DNA of 64,000 nucleotides from Bacillus thuringiensis (GCF_022095615.2 NZ_CP155559.1:3965501-4029500); one strand, 5' to 3'; shown: positions 53,599-63,217, counted from the first letter of the stretch. Made by a program: numbers and translations. The notes: generated by a model not told the origin, from the letters alone.

Positions 53599-54758
53599 GT
53601 TATTCGATAGATACACTCTTACTGCACAACCAATATAAACACGACTCGCAAACAGGAGCTGTTAACGTTCCCATCTATAACACATCAACATTCCACCAAT
53701 TTGATGTAGATACATTCGGAAAATATGACTATAGCCGCTCTGGTAATCCAACTCGTGAAGCTCTTGAAGATATCATCGCTTTATTAGAAGGCGGAACAAA
53801 AGGATTTGCCTTCGCATCAGGAATTGCAGCGATTTCTACTGCATTTCTCCTTCTTTCACAAGGCGATCACGTACTCATTTCAGAAGACGTATATGGAGGC
53901 ACTTATCGAATTATAACTGAAGTTCTCTCCCGTTACGGTGTTTCACATACATTTGTTGATATGACCAATTTAGAAGAAATAAAGCAAAACATTAAGCCAA
54001 ATACAAAACTCTTTTATGTGGAAACGCCCTCTAATCCACTTTTAAAAGTGACAGATATTCGTGCAGTTTCTAAACTTGCAAAATCTATCGACGCCCTTAC
54101 TTTTGTTGATAATACATTTTTGACACCACTATTCCAGAAACCACTTGATCTTGGGGCCGATGTCGTTCTTCATAGTGCCACAAAATTCATTGCTGGTCAT
54201 AGTGATGTTACTGCCGGATTAGCGGTTGTAAAAGATACCGAACTCGCTCAAAAACTTGGATTTTTACAAAATGCATTCGGTGCTATTTTAGGTCCTCAAG
54301 ATTGTTCTCTCGTACTTCGCGGCCTAAAAACATTGCATGTACGTCTTGAGCATTCAGCTGCAAACGCCAATAAAATTGCACACTATTTACAAGAGCACGC
54401 TAAAGTTCAAAATGTCTATTATCCTGGCTTACAAACACATCTTGGATTTGATATTCAACAATCACAAGCTACATCAGCCGGAGCTGTCCTATCTTTCACT
54501 TTACAATCAGAAGACGCACTCCGCCAATTTTTATCAAAAGTAAAATTACCTGTCTTTGCAGTTAGTTTAGGAGCTGTCGAATCGATTCTTTCCTACCCAG
54601 CTAAAATGTCACATGCAGCCCTGTCACAAGAAGCTCGTGATGAAAGAGGGATTTCTAATTCATTACTTCGGTTATCCGTCGGCCTTGAAAATGTTGACGA
54701 TTTAATATCTGATTTTGAAAATGCCCTTTCTTATGTAGAAGAACCTGTAAATGCGTAG
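53595..54758 (+). CDS. metC: cystathionine beta-lyase
   Basis: 387-residue PLP enzyme of the same fold as MetI. It cleaves cystathionine to homocysteine, pyruvate and ammonia. The PLP lysine is in LHSATKFIAGHSDVTAG; YDYSRSGNPTREALE and LRLSVGLENVDDLISD are present. The product homocysteine feeds MetH/YitJ encoded on the opposite strand. Confidence 0.95.
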   Translation: MSYSIDTLLLHNQYKHDSQTGAVNVPIYNTSTFHQFDVDTFGKYDYSRSGNPTREALEDIIALLEGGTKGFAFASGIAAISTAFLLLSQGDHVLISEDVYGGTYRIITEVLSRYGVSHTFVDMTNLEEIKQNIKPNTKLFYVETPSNPLLKVTDIRAVSKLAKSIDALTFVDNTFLTPLFQKPLDLGADVVLHSATKFIAGHSDVTAGLAVVKDTELAQKLGFLQNAFGAILGPQDCSLVLRGLKTLHVRLEHSAANANKIAHYLQEHAKVQNVYYPGLQTHLGFDIQQSQATSAGAVLSFTLQSEDALRQFLSKVKLPVFAVSLGAVESILSYPAKMSHAALSQEARDERGISNSLLRLSVGLENVDDLISDFENALSYVEEPVNA

Positions 54759-54761
54759 AGA

Positions 54762-54802
54762 AAAAAGAAGATATGAAATTAAGTTTTCATATCTTCTTTT
54801 TT
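54762..54802 (+). terminator. metIC terminator
   Basis: AAAAGAAGATATGAAA / TTTCATATCTTCTTTT stem with a T run. Confidence 0.85.
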
Positions 54803-54920
54803 ATGCTGTTAAGTATATTTTTCACTTTTCGTATAGTTCATACAAAAACGAGAGAGTACCACCTATTTCCAAATTATAAATTAATTGATATATTAAGAAG
54901 TAAAAAAAGGGGGGGAAATA

Positions 54921-55433
54921 ATGGATACTTGTGCAGATGTTTTAATCGTTATCGATTTACAAAATGGAGTATGTTATAACGAAGAGCATTTATTTGATCT
55001 ACAAAATTTACTTCCAAAAGTAAATAATAGAATTTCTTCATACAGAAAATCAAATAAATCAATCATTTTTGTTCAACATTGTGATGAGGATTTAGTACCT
55101 GAAAAAGAACTTTGGGCTCTTCATATTGATCTAGATGTTCAAGAACAAGATTTTTTTGTAAGAAAAACACATGCAAATTCATTTTATAAAACAAACTTAA
55201 AAGAAATTTTAGAGCAATTATCTGTACAGCGTATTGAATTTTGTGGTGCCCAAACAGAGTACTGCATGGATGCTACGATAAAATTTGCGCATGGACTAGG
55301 ATATGAAAACTTCATGGTACAGAAAGCAACCTCTACGTTAAACAATCCATTTATGTCCGCAAAAGAGACAATTGATTTTTATGAGAATATATGGAACCAC
55401 AGATTTTTAAAATTGATGAAAGATGAAATCTAG
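54921..55433 (+). CDS. isochorismatase-family cysteine hydrolase
   Basis: 170-residue protein of the isochorismatase-like superfamily. The catalytic triad is Asp12 (VLIVIDLQNGV), Lys82 (FVRKTHANSF) and Cys115 (GAQTEYCMDAT). The form is nicotinamidase/ureidoacrylate-like rather than true isochorismatase; the substrate is unknown. AAAGGGGGGG precedes the ATG. No gene partner adjoins it. Confidence 0.87.
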   Translation: MDTCADVLIVIDLQNGVCYNEEHLFDLQNLLPKVNNRISSYRKSNKSIIFVQHCDEDLVPEKELWALHIDLDVQEQDFFVRKTHANSFYKTNLKEILEQLSVQRIEFCGAQTEYCMDATIKFAHGLGYENFMVQKATSTLNNPFMSAKETIDFYENIWNHRFLKLMKDEI

Positions 55434-55867
55434 AATACATAACTAATGTCTTGGTAATTCTAAGATTTATCAGCTATATTCAAACATTTCATTTTCACCA
55501 TAAAGAAGCTGACTACATTTAGCTTCTTTTCTTTTTAACCTGTTTTATATTCTAGATATTACATTACAATCCCTTTATCTTATTATTTTAAAAATTTTGT
55601 ATATTCATTTGAAAGAATAAGAAAATCATGGTAAGATTGTGTTACAAATATATCTATATCTTTCAATTTTTAAAACGCATCGAAATTTTCACTCAAAAAT
55701 GTCATTTTACAAAACCGTGCTAAATCATCTACTTTATTTACATCAGAGTCTCTTTTCTTACAATTTCTTTACTTTAGGACTTTTTTTCTGCAACAACTGT
55801 TTTCTTTTCTTTAATTTTTTGGTATGTATAGTATGGTATAACAGCTCACACGGAGGTGGAAAAGAAC
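55434..55867. other. gene-free gap with terminator and ArsR promoter region
   Basis: About 430 bases, AT-rich, without a credible ORF on either strand. It holds a terminator (55502-55531) and, just before the ArsR gene, the tandem sequence GTATAGTATGGTATAAC (about 55827), which includes likely -10 elements and may be an operator. Confidence 0.5.
55502..55531 (+). terminator. terminator downstream of the isochorismatase-like gene
   Basis: AAAGAAGCT / AGCTTCTTTT hairpin about 70 bases after the stop. Confidence 0.65.
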
Positions 55868-56158
55868 ATGTTAGAAACCTTTCAAAAAGAAATAGAACTA
55901 TATGAAAGCAATGCAGAATTATTGAAAGTACTTGCTCATCCTGTTCGCTTATGTATTGTAAAAGGATTAATTGAACGTGGTCCAAGCAACGTTTCTACAA
56001 TGTACACTGGCTTAAACATGCCACAATCTACAATTTCACAGCATTTAGCAAAGTTAAAAAGTGCTAAAATCGTTTCTAGTGAAAGAAAAGGATTGGAGAT
56101 TTATTACAAAGTAGAAAACGAAACAATTATTCAACTCGTTCGCGTATTATTAGGTTAG
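55868..56158 (+). CDS. ArsR-family regulator (PagR-like)
   Basis: 96 residues from ATG 55868 with GGAGGTG 9 bases upstream. The winged HTH is ELLKVLAHPVRLCIVKGLI ... NMPQSTISQHLAKLKSAKIVSSERKGLEIYYKV. It has no CxC metal motif, and the single Cys is in the first helix. The QSTISQHL and KGLEIYY segments resemble PagR of the B. anthracis virulence plasmid and related chromosomal regulators. Target and signal unknown; it stands alone. Confidence 0.88.
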   Translation: MLETFQKEIELYESNAELLKVLAHPVRLCIVKGLIERGPSNVSTMYTGLNMPQSTISQHLAKLKSAKIVSSERKGLEIYYKVENETIIQLVRVLLG

Positions 56159-56301
56159 GGACTAATAAACAGAAAAAAAGGACGTATTTTATATTTTTCA
56201 TCTCATATCTTTAATATAAATATATATCATGAGAGGAAATATATGATACTACATAAGTCGTATTAAAAAACAAGACACAGAAATATGCTGTGTCTTGTTT
56301 T

Positions 56302-57414
56302 TTATACTTTTAAATACCGTTCCAAGTGTAACTGTTGCATATGTTTCGTATGTATAACAACATCAAATGCACTCCCTAATCCTCCGCTCAAAATCATAGA
56401 ACGAACTGCTCGATTTTGTTTTTGAGTTTCAGAAAAAGGATTCCGATCTTGATGATTGGTAAGCTGGTCTAATATTCCTGCTGCTAACAAAAACTCCGAT
56501 TGCTTCTTATGCCATACTATATCCATGCCTTGCAGGCTAAACATCTCTTTCAGTTCGTCCCAATGAATATGAGTAGTAAGATCCATTTCACCTGGATGCG
56601 CTAAAGGATTACGGATTAACTTATGCTCGTAATACCCTCGTAAACTTCCTTCTTGACGTGCAGGATGCATCCATTCTTCTTTTGTGTATCCATAATCAAC
56701 TGTAATACATATACCTTTTTGAAACCATTTCGCAATTTCTTTTATATATTCTTCCATTGAAAGTGGTACTTCAAAACGCTGCCCTTCAGCAAGATGAATA
56801 TTATATTTCAATAAGTATCGACCAATGCTTTTATGTAACGGTCTACATACTTCTGCAAGTTTCCCTTCCTCTGTGTACGTAACACGTACTTCATACAATA
56901 TTCCATTTCTCTTCTCAATTACTTCAACAGGAAATGCATCAAATAACTCATTCGAAAAAAGAATCCCATCGAATGATTCTCCCATTTCACTATGCGACGT
57001 ATAATAGGACACATTAGAAAACGAACAAAGATTTTTCTGCTGTAAGTTTCTATGAAAAGGGCTCATTTCAATCACTGAATAGTTTAAATCAATAAAGGTT
57101 TCTGGAGATACTTGCTTCCACTCTTGTAAAACATCATAGGCAAACCTTCCTGTTCCCCCGCCAATCTCACAAATATTCGGAGCAACTTCACCATTTTCAA
57201 CAAGACGAATAAAAAACTTTGCAAATGTTTTTGCAAAAACAGAGGATACGTTGCTACTTGTAAAAAAGTCCCCTTGTCTTCCAATTTTTTCACGCTCTTT
57301 CATATAGTATCCATGTTCCGCTGCGTATAATGCAAGGTTCATATATGTACTATATGAAATCGAATAATCCTTTTCTTTTTCCATCCATTTTCTAAAAATG
57401 AGCTCCATCCCCAT
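56302..57414 (-). CDS. SAM-dependent methyltransferase, MidA/DUF185 family
   Basis: 370 residues. The DUF185/NDUFAF7 fold is seen in YMNLALYAAEHGYYM, GRQGDFFTSSNVSSVFA, and the SAM-binding motif NICEIGGGTGRFAYDVL. FSNELFDAFPVEV and GICITVDYGYTKEEW also fit. In mitochondria the family methylates an arginine of complex I; in Bacillus the substrate is unknown. AAGGAGTC precedes the ATG. It is 9 bases from yqgX, so the two form one transcription unit. Confidence 0.88.
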   Translation of the reverse strand: MGMELIFRKWMEKEKDYSISYSTYMNLALYAAEHGYYMKEREKIGRQGDFFTSSNVSSVFAKTFAKFFIRLVENGEVAPNICEIGGGTGRFAYDVLQEWKQVSPETFIDLNYSVIEMSPFHRNLQQKNLCSFSNVSYYTSHSEMGESFDGILFSNELFDAFPVEVIEKRNGILYEVRVTYTEEGKLAEVCRPLHKSIGRYLLKYNIHLAEGQRFEVPLSMEEYIKEIAKWFQKGICITVDYGYTKEEWMHPARQEGSLRGYYEHKLIRNPLAHPGEMDLTTHIHWDELKEMFSLQGMDIVWHKKQSEFLLAAGILDQLTNHQDRNPFSETQKQNRAVRSMILSGGLGSAFDVVIHTKHMQQLHLERYLKV

Positions 57415-57423
57415 AATGACTCC

Positions 57424-58053
57424 TTACTGTAAAAATGGATTATTTTCTTTTTCAAAACCAATGCTTGTTTCTGGACCATGTCCACATAACACCGCTGTTT
57501 CATCTGGTAACACAAATAATTTTTCTTCAATACTTCCAATCAATTCAGCAAAACTCCCACCAGGTAAATCTGTTCTTCCGATGCTCATTTGGAACAATAC
57601 ATCTCCAGAAAATACAGCATTCGCCTCTTTACAATAATAAGAAATACTGCCCGGAGAATGTCCTGGCGTCTCAAATATTTCAAAATTAAATGAACCAATT
57701 GCTAATGCACCTTCTGCATCAATAATACGATCTGCTGGTTTTGCTGTAATGCTACGATTCATCATAAAAATTTGAGAGCCATTTACAGTTGCATCGCCTA
57801 ACCAATCTGCTTCTTCTTTATGTACGTACACAGGAATATGAAAAGCGTCTCTTACCGCATCAACAGCACCAATATGATCGAAGTGAGCATGTGTTAATAA
57901 AACAGCCAGTGGCTTTAATTGTTCTTCTTGTAAATATGTAACGAGTTTCTCTCCTTCGTGACCAGGATCAAAGATAATACACTCATTTTGATCATTCGTT
58001 AAAATATAAGCATTCGTTTGTAATGGGCCTAACGGCATTTGTATCCATTTCAT
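57424..58053 (-). CDS. yqgX: metallo-beta-lactamase-fold hydrolase YqgX
   Basis: 209 residues from ATG 58053 (MKWIQMPLGPLQTNAY) with GGAGG upstream. Glyoxalase II-like metal motif THAHFDHIG (residues about 57-65), with further ligands in FETPGHSPGS, FSGDVLF and LCGHGPET. Probable thioester or related hydrolase. Same place relative to comG and glcK as in B. subtilis. Confidence 0.92.
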   Translation of the reverse strand: MKWIQMPLGPLQTNAYILTNDQNECIIFDPGHEGEKLVTYLQEEQLKPLAVLLTHAHFDHIGAVDAVRDAFHIPVYVHKEEADWLGDATVNGSQIFMMNRSITAKPADRIIDAEGALAIGSFNFEIFETPGHSPGSISYYCKEANAVFSGDVLFQMSIGRTDLPGGSFAELIGSIEEKLFVLPDETAVLCGHGPETSIGFEKENNPFLQ

Positions 58054-58223
58054 ATGAAAATCTCCTCCAATTATTAAACTTACTTTCAATGATACAACAT
58101 TTTTTTCTCTTAGGAAAAGAAAGGATGCTATCTCGACAATCATTTTTAAAACATGTACAATATAAAAGAGTAAATATTCCAAAAACTCATATTGAGGAAT
58201 GGGTAGACAGAGGAGGATATTGT

Positions 58224-58397
58224 ATGGGCCTTGTTATTATTTTTGCGCTAGTCACTCTGTTAGCTGTATTTGCTACGCTTAGAACACTTCGCGAAAAAAA
58301 CTTATTCGCGGGCGGCTTTGCAATTGCAACTGTACTCGTTTTCGGATGGTTTACGATCATGACTGTTCTATATAACGGGTACCCACCAGCAGCTTAA
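58224..58397 (+). CDS. yqgW: DUF2759 membrane protein (YqgW-like)
   Basis: 57 residues from ATG 58224 with AGAGGAGG upstream. Two hydrophobic helices (MGLVIIFALVTLLAVFATLR and AIATVLVFGWFTIMTVL) with a KNLFAGGF turn. This is a DUF2759-type small protein. Function unknown. It lies opposite to yqgX and glcK. Confidence 0.8.
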   Translation: MGLVIIFALVTLLAVFATLRTLREKNLFAGGFAIATVLVFGWFTIMTVLYNGYPPAA

Positions 58398-58435
58398 TTC
58401 ATTTACATGTTATTCTTCATCAAGATTTCACACAA

Positions 58436-58464
58436 AAAGAGGAAGGGTTTCCCCCTCCTCTTTT
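58436..58464. terminator. bidirectional terminator
   Basis: AAAGAGGA(AGG)..(CCT)TCCTCTTTT hairpin between yqgW and glcK 3' ends. Confidence 0.75.
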
Positions 58465-58477
58465 CATATTTCACAAC

Positions 58478-59461
58478 TTATACCATCTTCGCTTCGTATT
58501 TGTGCTTTTTTACAAGCCAAGCTCCTCCGATAACACCTGCATCATTACCAAGTATTGCAATCGCTAACTTCGTGCTCTTTACAGCACGCGAGAAAGCATA
58601 TTGCTCGAAATAACGTTGAATTGGCTCTAATAGTGCATCTCCAGCTTTAGACACACCACCGCCAATAACAATTTTCTCTGGGTTCAACGTACTAGCAAGG
58701 TTCGCTACAGCTAATCCTAAATAAGAAGCTACTTTTTCTACTACTTCGCCCGCTAGCTCGTCACCTTGTTCAAGCGCTTCAAATACATCTTTTGATGTAA
58801 TACGCCCTTCTTCTGCTAACATAGAACGTAGCATACTCTCTTTATCAGTCTCTTGTATTTTTTGCATAGCAACACGCACAATACCTGTTGCAGATGCTAC
58901 TGTTTCTAGGCAACCAGACTTCCCGCAATTACATGGGAAAGCATTTTCTGTAACGACTGTAATGTGTCCAATCTCACCAGCAGCACCGCTTACGCCGTGT
59001 ACAATCTCACCATTGGCAATTACACCGCCGCCAACACCAGTGCCAAGTGTCATACAAATTAAATCTTTTGCTCCTTCACCAGCACCTTTCCACATTTCAC
59101 CAAGCGCTGCTAAGTTTGCATCATTATCAATAACAACAGGTAATCCTGTTTCTACTTCTAATAAATCTTTTAACGGATAGTTTTTCCATCCTAAGTTAAC
59201 CGCTTCGTAAATCATTCCAGATGCCACGTGTACAGGACCAGGAGCTCCCATACCAATACCGATTAACTTGCTTTTCAATTCGCCTAACTCTTCTAACTTT
59301 TTATCAATAGCTTTCGCTACATCAAGCGTAATATGTTTTCCTTGCTCATTTGTATTCGTAGGGATTTCCCACTTATGTAAAATTTCACCGTACACATTAA
59401 TAAATGCTAATTTAATCGTTGTACCACCAAGGTCAACACCAACTAACCATTTCTCTTCCAT
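58478..59461 (-). CDS. glcK: glucokinase (ROK family)
   Basis: 327-residue ROK glucokinase that phosphorylates glucose with ATP. The ATP motif is [15 protein letters not shown]. The catalytic Asp is in [14 protein letters not shown], and the zinc-binding ROK signature is [41 protein letters not shown] is complete. 19 bases after yqgQ, as in B. subtilis yqgQ-glcK. Confidence 0.97.
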   Translation of the reverse strand: MEEKWLVGVDLGGTTIKLAFINVYGEILHKWEIPTNTNEQGKHITLDVAKAIDKKLEELGELKSKLIGIGMGAPGPVHVASGMIYEAVNLGWKNYPLKDLLEVETGLPVVIDNDANLAALGEMWKGAGEGAKDLICMTLGTGVGGGVIANGEIVHGVSGAAGEIGHITVVTENAFPCNCGKSGCLETVASATGIVRVAMQKIQETDKESMLRSMLAEEGRITSKDVFEALEQGDELAGEVVEKVASYLGLAVANLASTLNPEKIVIGGGVSKAGDALLEPIQRYFEQYAFSRAVKSTKLAIAILGNDAGVIGGAWLVKKHKYEAKMV

Positions 59462-59480
59462 GTTGCTTACCTACCTTTAT

Positions 59481-59681
59481 CTAATTCTTATTTAGCTCTT
59501 TTTGAATTTCTTGCTTCAATAAAAATAAAGCTGTTTGATAGTCTTGTGGATCGATTAGCTGTGATTGATTTAATTCACGCAATTCATCTTGCATTAATTG
59601 TAAATCTGCAATTCGATCACCCGTATAAATAATCGTACCAAATTTCTTTAGCAATTGCTGAATATCATAAATAGATACCAT
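59481..59681 (-). CDS. yqgQ: YqgQ, DUF910 family protein
   Basis: 66 residues from ATG 59681 (MVSIYDIQQLLKKFGTII), with GAGGGTG upstream; a longer frame starts at 59702. Helical; family known to bind nucleic acid by structural comparison only. Always upstream of glcK in bacilli. Confidence 0.88.
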   Translation of the reverse strand: MVSIYDIQQLLKKFGTIIYTGDRIADLQLMQDELRELNQSQLIDPQDYQTALFLLKQEIQKELNKN

Positions 59682-59784
59682 TTCATCACCCTCTATGCTC
59701 ACTTACTATAAAAAATTATAATAAGAAAACGTTCACATATTTTATTATAATCAAGAAGAAAAAGTCTCGTCAATTTTTATTTGT

Positions 59785-60363
59785 CTATACAAGCCCATTT
59801 TTAACCATTGTTCCTTTTTCTGTAATAATTTTTTCTACATTTTTATCAAACGGCTCTACTGGAATATGTTCCACCATTTGAAAACCATAAGCTAATGATA
59901 GCGTTTTCCCTTTATAATGCACGAGATAACGATCATAATAGCCACCGCCATATCCAATCCGTTCTCCTCGCCCTGTATAAGCTACGCCCGGCACGATTTG
60001 AAGATCAATGTCATCTGCACCCACTTCTTCCGTAAGCGCTGGAATTGGTTCACGTAAATTCATATACACTGTTTCTAATTGATCAAAATTACTAATTTGT
60101 CGGAAGGACATTGTTCTTGTTCCTTTATTACACTTCGGAACAACAACTTTCTTTCCCTCTTCCCAAGCTTTTTCGATAATAGGATATGTATTCACTTCAT
60201 TTTCCATTGAGAGAGTGATTCCGATTGTTTTAGCTTCAGCCCACTCTTTTTGCGCATACAACGAAAATGCAATTTGCTCTGATAAAGTTGTATACCGTTC
60301 TTCTGATAAAGAATTCATGTGCTCTATTATTTGTTTACGTAAACGTAGTTTCTCTTCTCTCAC
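59785..60363 (-). CDS. yqgN: 5-formyltetrahydrofolate cyclo-ligase
   Basis: 192 residues. It converts 5-formyl-THF with ATP to 5,10-methenyl-THF. Family blocks are LRLRKQIIEHMNSLSEERY, MSLEN-like SMENEVNT, VVPKCNKG, and the signature IVPGVAYTGRGERIGYGGGYYDRYL. The start is GTG with GGGGG upstream. In B. subtilis gluP/yqgO separates it from yqgQ; here that gene is missing. Confidence 0.95.
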   Translation of the reverse strand: MREEKLRLRKQIIEHMNSLSEERYTTLSEQIAFSLYAQKEWAEAKTIGITLSMENEVNTYPIIEKAWEEGKKVVVPKCNKGTRTMSFRQISNFDQLETVYMNLREPIPALTEEVGADDIDLQIVPGVAYTGRGERIGYGGGYYDRYLVHYKGKTLSLAYGFQMVEHIPVEPFDKNVEKIITEKGTMVKNGLV

Positions 60364-60430
60364 ACATTTTCCCCCTCACAGTGATACTTTGCTCTACGAT
60401 GATAGTGTATCACTTTTAACAGCGGAATCG

Positions 60431-60466
60431 AATAAAAAAAGAAACAGTAGGAAAATATTCCTACTG
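60431..60466 (-). terminator. rpmG terminator
   Basis: On the minus strand CAGTAGGAATATTTTCCTACTG followed by TTTCTTTTTTT just after the rpmG stop. Confidence 0.85.
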
Positions 60467-60467
60467 C

Positions 60468-60617
60468 TTACTTTGTTTCACGGTGTAACGTAGACTTCTT
60501 GTCACGCTTGCAATACTTTTTAAGCTCGATACGCTCAGCGTTGTTACGTTTGTTTTTCTTTGAGATATAGTTACGATCTCCGCATTCTGTACATGCTAGA
60601 GTAATATTCACACGCAT
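60468..60617 (-). CDS. rpmG: 50S ribosomal protein L33
   Basis: 49 residues, below the usual ORF-length cut-off. It begins [20 protein letters not shown] and ends [13 protein letters not shown]. Cys-x2-Cys (residues 9 and 12) and one later Cys in KYCKRD match the Bacillus RpmGA form. GGAGG lies ahead of the ATG. It precedes yqgN as in B. subtilis. Confidence 0.96.
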   Translation of the reverse strand: MRVNITLACTECGDRNYISKKNKRNNAERIELKKYCKRDKKSTLHRETK

Positions 60618-60685
60618 TCTTATTCCCTCCAGTACTAATAACTTAAATCAGACTATACTATAATACCACTTTTAAAATAAAAATT

Positions 60686-63040
60686 CTACACCTTTTGATA
60701 TTGTCTAATTTTTTCTATAAGATTTTTCATGTTTTTCCTTGCTATTACTGGGTTTCTGGCATGCGAATACACTAAAAATTTCGGTTGTTTTGTGTCAGAA
60801 ACGATATAAGACCACTCTTTTTCAGTATATTTGAACTGTACTCCTTCAAATATACCTTCTTCCTTTCTTTCCATATCAGCCAATAATTTCCTCATTATTT
60901 TTCCTTTTTCATTCCATGAACATACAACTTCATCACAAAGTAGATAGAGCGGCGGTGATTGCTCTACTATGCTGAGAAATGTTTTCCCCTGCACTGCTAT
61001 TAGCTCAAATAATTTTCCTATTCGATATAAAATATCTCTCTTCCATCTCGCTTGAAACGACTTCTTTTCATCCTGCGTATAAAATAGAAGGTAACATTCT
61101 CCTAATTTCAAAGACATTGGGTAAATATTTCCTGTCGATTCAAGTAATAAATCTGGAATATCTACCTCTTCAAAATCTGTACCTTGGTAAATATTACTAT
61201 GATTATCATATAACTCGAAATAATTTCCTTGCTCCGAAAACATAAGTGCCATATTTGCTTTACTTGATTTCATCAAGGCTTTCACATGATCCTTTTGTTC
61301 CCCTGCATAAATCCATGTAATTGTGCATCCGAGCCTTTGCAAAAAGAGCATAAGTAAATGTTGTAACATATCATTTCTTTTATTAATAAGAAGATGAAAC
61401 TTCTGTTTTTGTATTTTTTCAATATCAATACGTTCTAATACAGCCTCTATATAATCATGTAAAGAAACGTGGACTAGCTTATTCTGTCCCATTTCCTTCT
61501 CACATACGTAATAAAACGACTCAGACATATATACTTGTTCTATCGCTTTTTGCTGCTTATACGTTAATTGTACCCCATCCTTACCATACAATTTTATTAC
61601 AACCTCTTTTTCATTTTCCACTTGAATGAAAACCCCACCTGCACATTGCAAATCCTGAATACTATACTGAAAAAGCGACTCGTTCATTTCTTTGCATTCC
61701 ATTGTATGAACCCCGATACCATGAATCGCATGAAGAAAGAGATTTTTATAAGAAGTCGTTTCTATATGTTCTTGACTCCCGATTAATATACTTTCTCCTT
61801 TGGCAAAAAGAGATCCATACGCCATCGCAACCTTCACAATAAATTGAGGAGTGATCTCAACATTACCTCTTCCTACAATGCGGCTTTTTTGCAACCACCC
61901 TGCACTCTTTTCACTTTCTTGAACACCAGCCGATCCTACTACCGAGTAGCTGTCAATCGCCTTATATGGCCATAGTTTTCCCTTTTGCTTAATTACCGTA
62001 CTTTTCCCTATATGACAATGATCCGCCACAATGCTTTTTTGAAACAGTGTAACGTCATCTTCCACCGTTGTATGCTCTCCTATTGTCGTTTCTAATAGCT
62101 CGCAATACTGCCCAATGTGCGCATTTGCAAAAACAATACTTTTTTGAAGGTGAGAATAACTTGAAACAATACTATTTTTCCCGATAATAGAGTACGGCTC
62201 AATTACAGCTCCAGCACCAATCTTTGCTCCTTCTCCAATAAAAGAAGGGCCGTGAATTTTCGTTCCTTTTCCAATCGCCACACCTTCCCCCATCCATACC
62301 ATCGGCAATACTTCCGTATAAGGAATAGGTACTTGCAATTTTTTCGTTAACAAATCAAATTGTGCTTGTCGATATTGATCAAATGTACCGATATCTAACC
62401 AATAGCCTTCTGACAAATATGCAAATAACGCATTCTTATTTGCCAATAATGGAAACACATCTTGACTGAAATCAAAAAATTCTCGGGGCGGTATGTAAGA
62501 AAAAATTTCTGGCTCCATAATATATATACCTGTATTCACAATATTAGAGACTACTTCATTCCAGCTCGGTTTTTCTATATATCGTGTAACCTCTTGTTCT
62601 TTGTTCATTACAACTAAACCGAATGAAAGTGGATTTTCTACTTCCTTTACAAACATAGTTACCATTCTTTTCTTTTGTTCATGAAACGTAATTCCTTCTG
62701 ATAATTGAAAATCAGTTAACGCATCCCCGCTTATCACAACAAACGTTTCATCTAAAAATGTTTCCGCTTGTTTAATGCTCCCTGCGGTTCCAAGCGGTGG
62801 AGAGTCTTCAAAGTAGTACAAGTTAACGCCCCACTTGCTACCGTCACCAAAATATTGCTTAATGGCTGTACTCATATACTGAACAGTAATTGCAATTTCA
62901 CGAATACCATGCTGACGTAATAATTCAATATTGTATTCCAAAACTGGCTTTTCTAATAATGGCAACATCGGCTTTGGAGTATTACATGTTAATGGTCTAA
63001 GGCGTCGTCCTTTTCCTCCAGCTAAAATAACCCCCTTCAT
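60686..63040 (-). CDS. nucleotidyltransferase / left-handed beta-helix / degenerate phosphomannomutase fusion
   Basis: 784 residues. Domain 1 (about 1-235) is a sugar-1-phosphate nucleotidyltransferase with GVILAGGKGRRLRPLTCNTPKPMLPLLEKPVLEY, SGDALTDF, EKPSWNEV and NTGIYIM. Domain 2 (about 250-375) is a left-handed beta-helix of hexapeptide repeats (IGKGTKIHGPSFIGEGAKIGAGAVI). Domain 3 (about 395-784) aligns with alpha-D-phosphohexomutases, but the catalytic TASHN serine loop has become GGVFIQVENEKEVVIKLYG. The nucleotidyltransferase looks active and the mutase inactive. Substrate probably GDP-mannose or another nucleotide sugar. Confidence 0.9.
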   Translation of the reverse strand: MKGVILAGGKGRRLRPLTCNTPKPMLPLLEKPVLEYNIELLRQHGIREIAITVQYMSTAIKQYFGDGSKWGVNLYYFEDSPPLGTAGSIKQAETFLDETFVVISGDALTDFQLSEGITFHEQKKRMVTMFVKEVENPLSFGLVVMNKEQEVTRYIEKPSWNEVVSNIVNTGIYIMEPEIFSYIPPREFFDFSQDVFPLLANKNALFAYLSEGYWLDIGTFDQYRQAQFDLLTKKLQVPIPYTEVLPMVWMGEGVAIGKGTKIHGPSFIGEGAKIGAGAVIEPYSIIGKNSIVSSYSHLQKSIVFANAHIGQYCELLETTIGEHTTVEDDVTLFQKSIVADHCHIGKSTVIKQKGKLWPYKAIDSYSVVGSAGVQESEKSAGWLQKSRIVGRGNVEITPQFIVKVAMAYGSLFAKGESILIGSQEHIETTSYKNLFLHAIHGIGVHTMECKEMNESLFQYSIQDLQCAGGVFIQVENEKEVVIKLYGKDGVQLTYKQQKAIEQVYMSESFYYVCEKEMGQNKLVHVSLHDYIEAVLERIDIEKIQKQKFHLLINKRNDMLQHLLMLFLQRLGCTITWIYAGEQKDHVKALMKSSKANMALMFSEQGNYFELYDNHSNIYQGTDFEEVDIPDLLLESTGNIYPMSLKLGECYLLFYTQDEKKSFQARWKRDILYRIGKLFELIAVQGKTFLSIVEQSPPLYLLCDEVVCSWNEKGKIMRKLLADMERKEEGIFEGVQFKYTEKEWSYIVSDTKQPKFLVYSHARNPVIARKNMKNLIEKIRQYQKV

Positions 63041-63120
63041 ATACTTCAGCCTCCACTTATATAATGTTCAGTAACTTCATATACGATATGTATATTATCT
63101 ACCCCGTATTAACTAGCAGT

Positions 63121-63217
63121 ATAAAATGAAACTTTAATTAGTAGGGATTTTGCTGCATCTCTCACTGATTATTAGCCCTGACCACTCAGGCTTTTACAGG
63201 CAGTAAAACTCCCTATA
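63121..63217. repeat. dispersed repeat-like element with strong secondary structure
   Basis: The left part begins ATAAAATGAAACTTTAATTA, shared with 25927. TAGGGATTTTGCTGC (63142-63156) pairs with GCAGTAAAACTCCCTA (63200-63215), enclosing a small GCC(C)TGA-CCAC-TCAGGC hairpin. It resembles the intergenic bcr-type repeats of the B. cereus group; that attribution is from memory. Confidence 0.5.
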
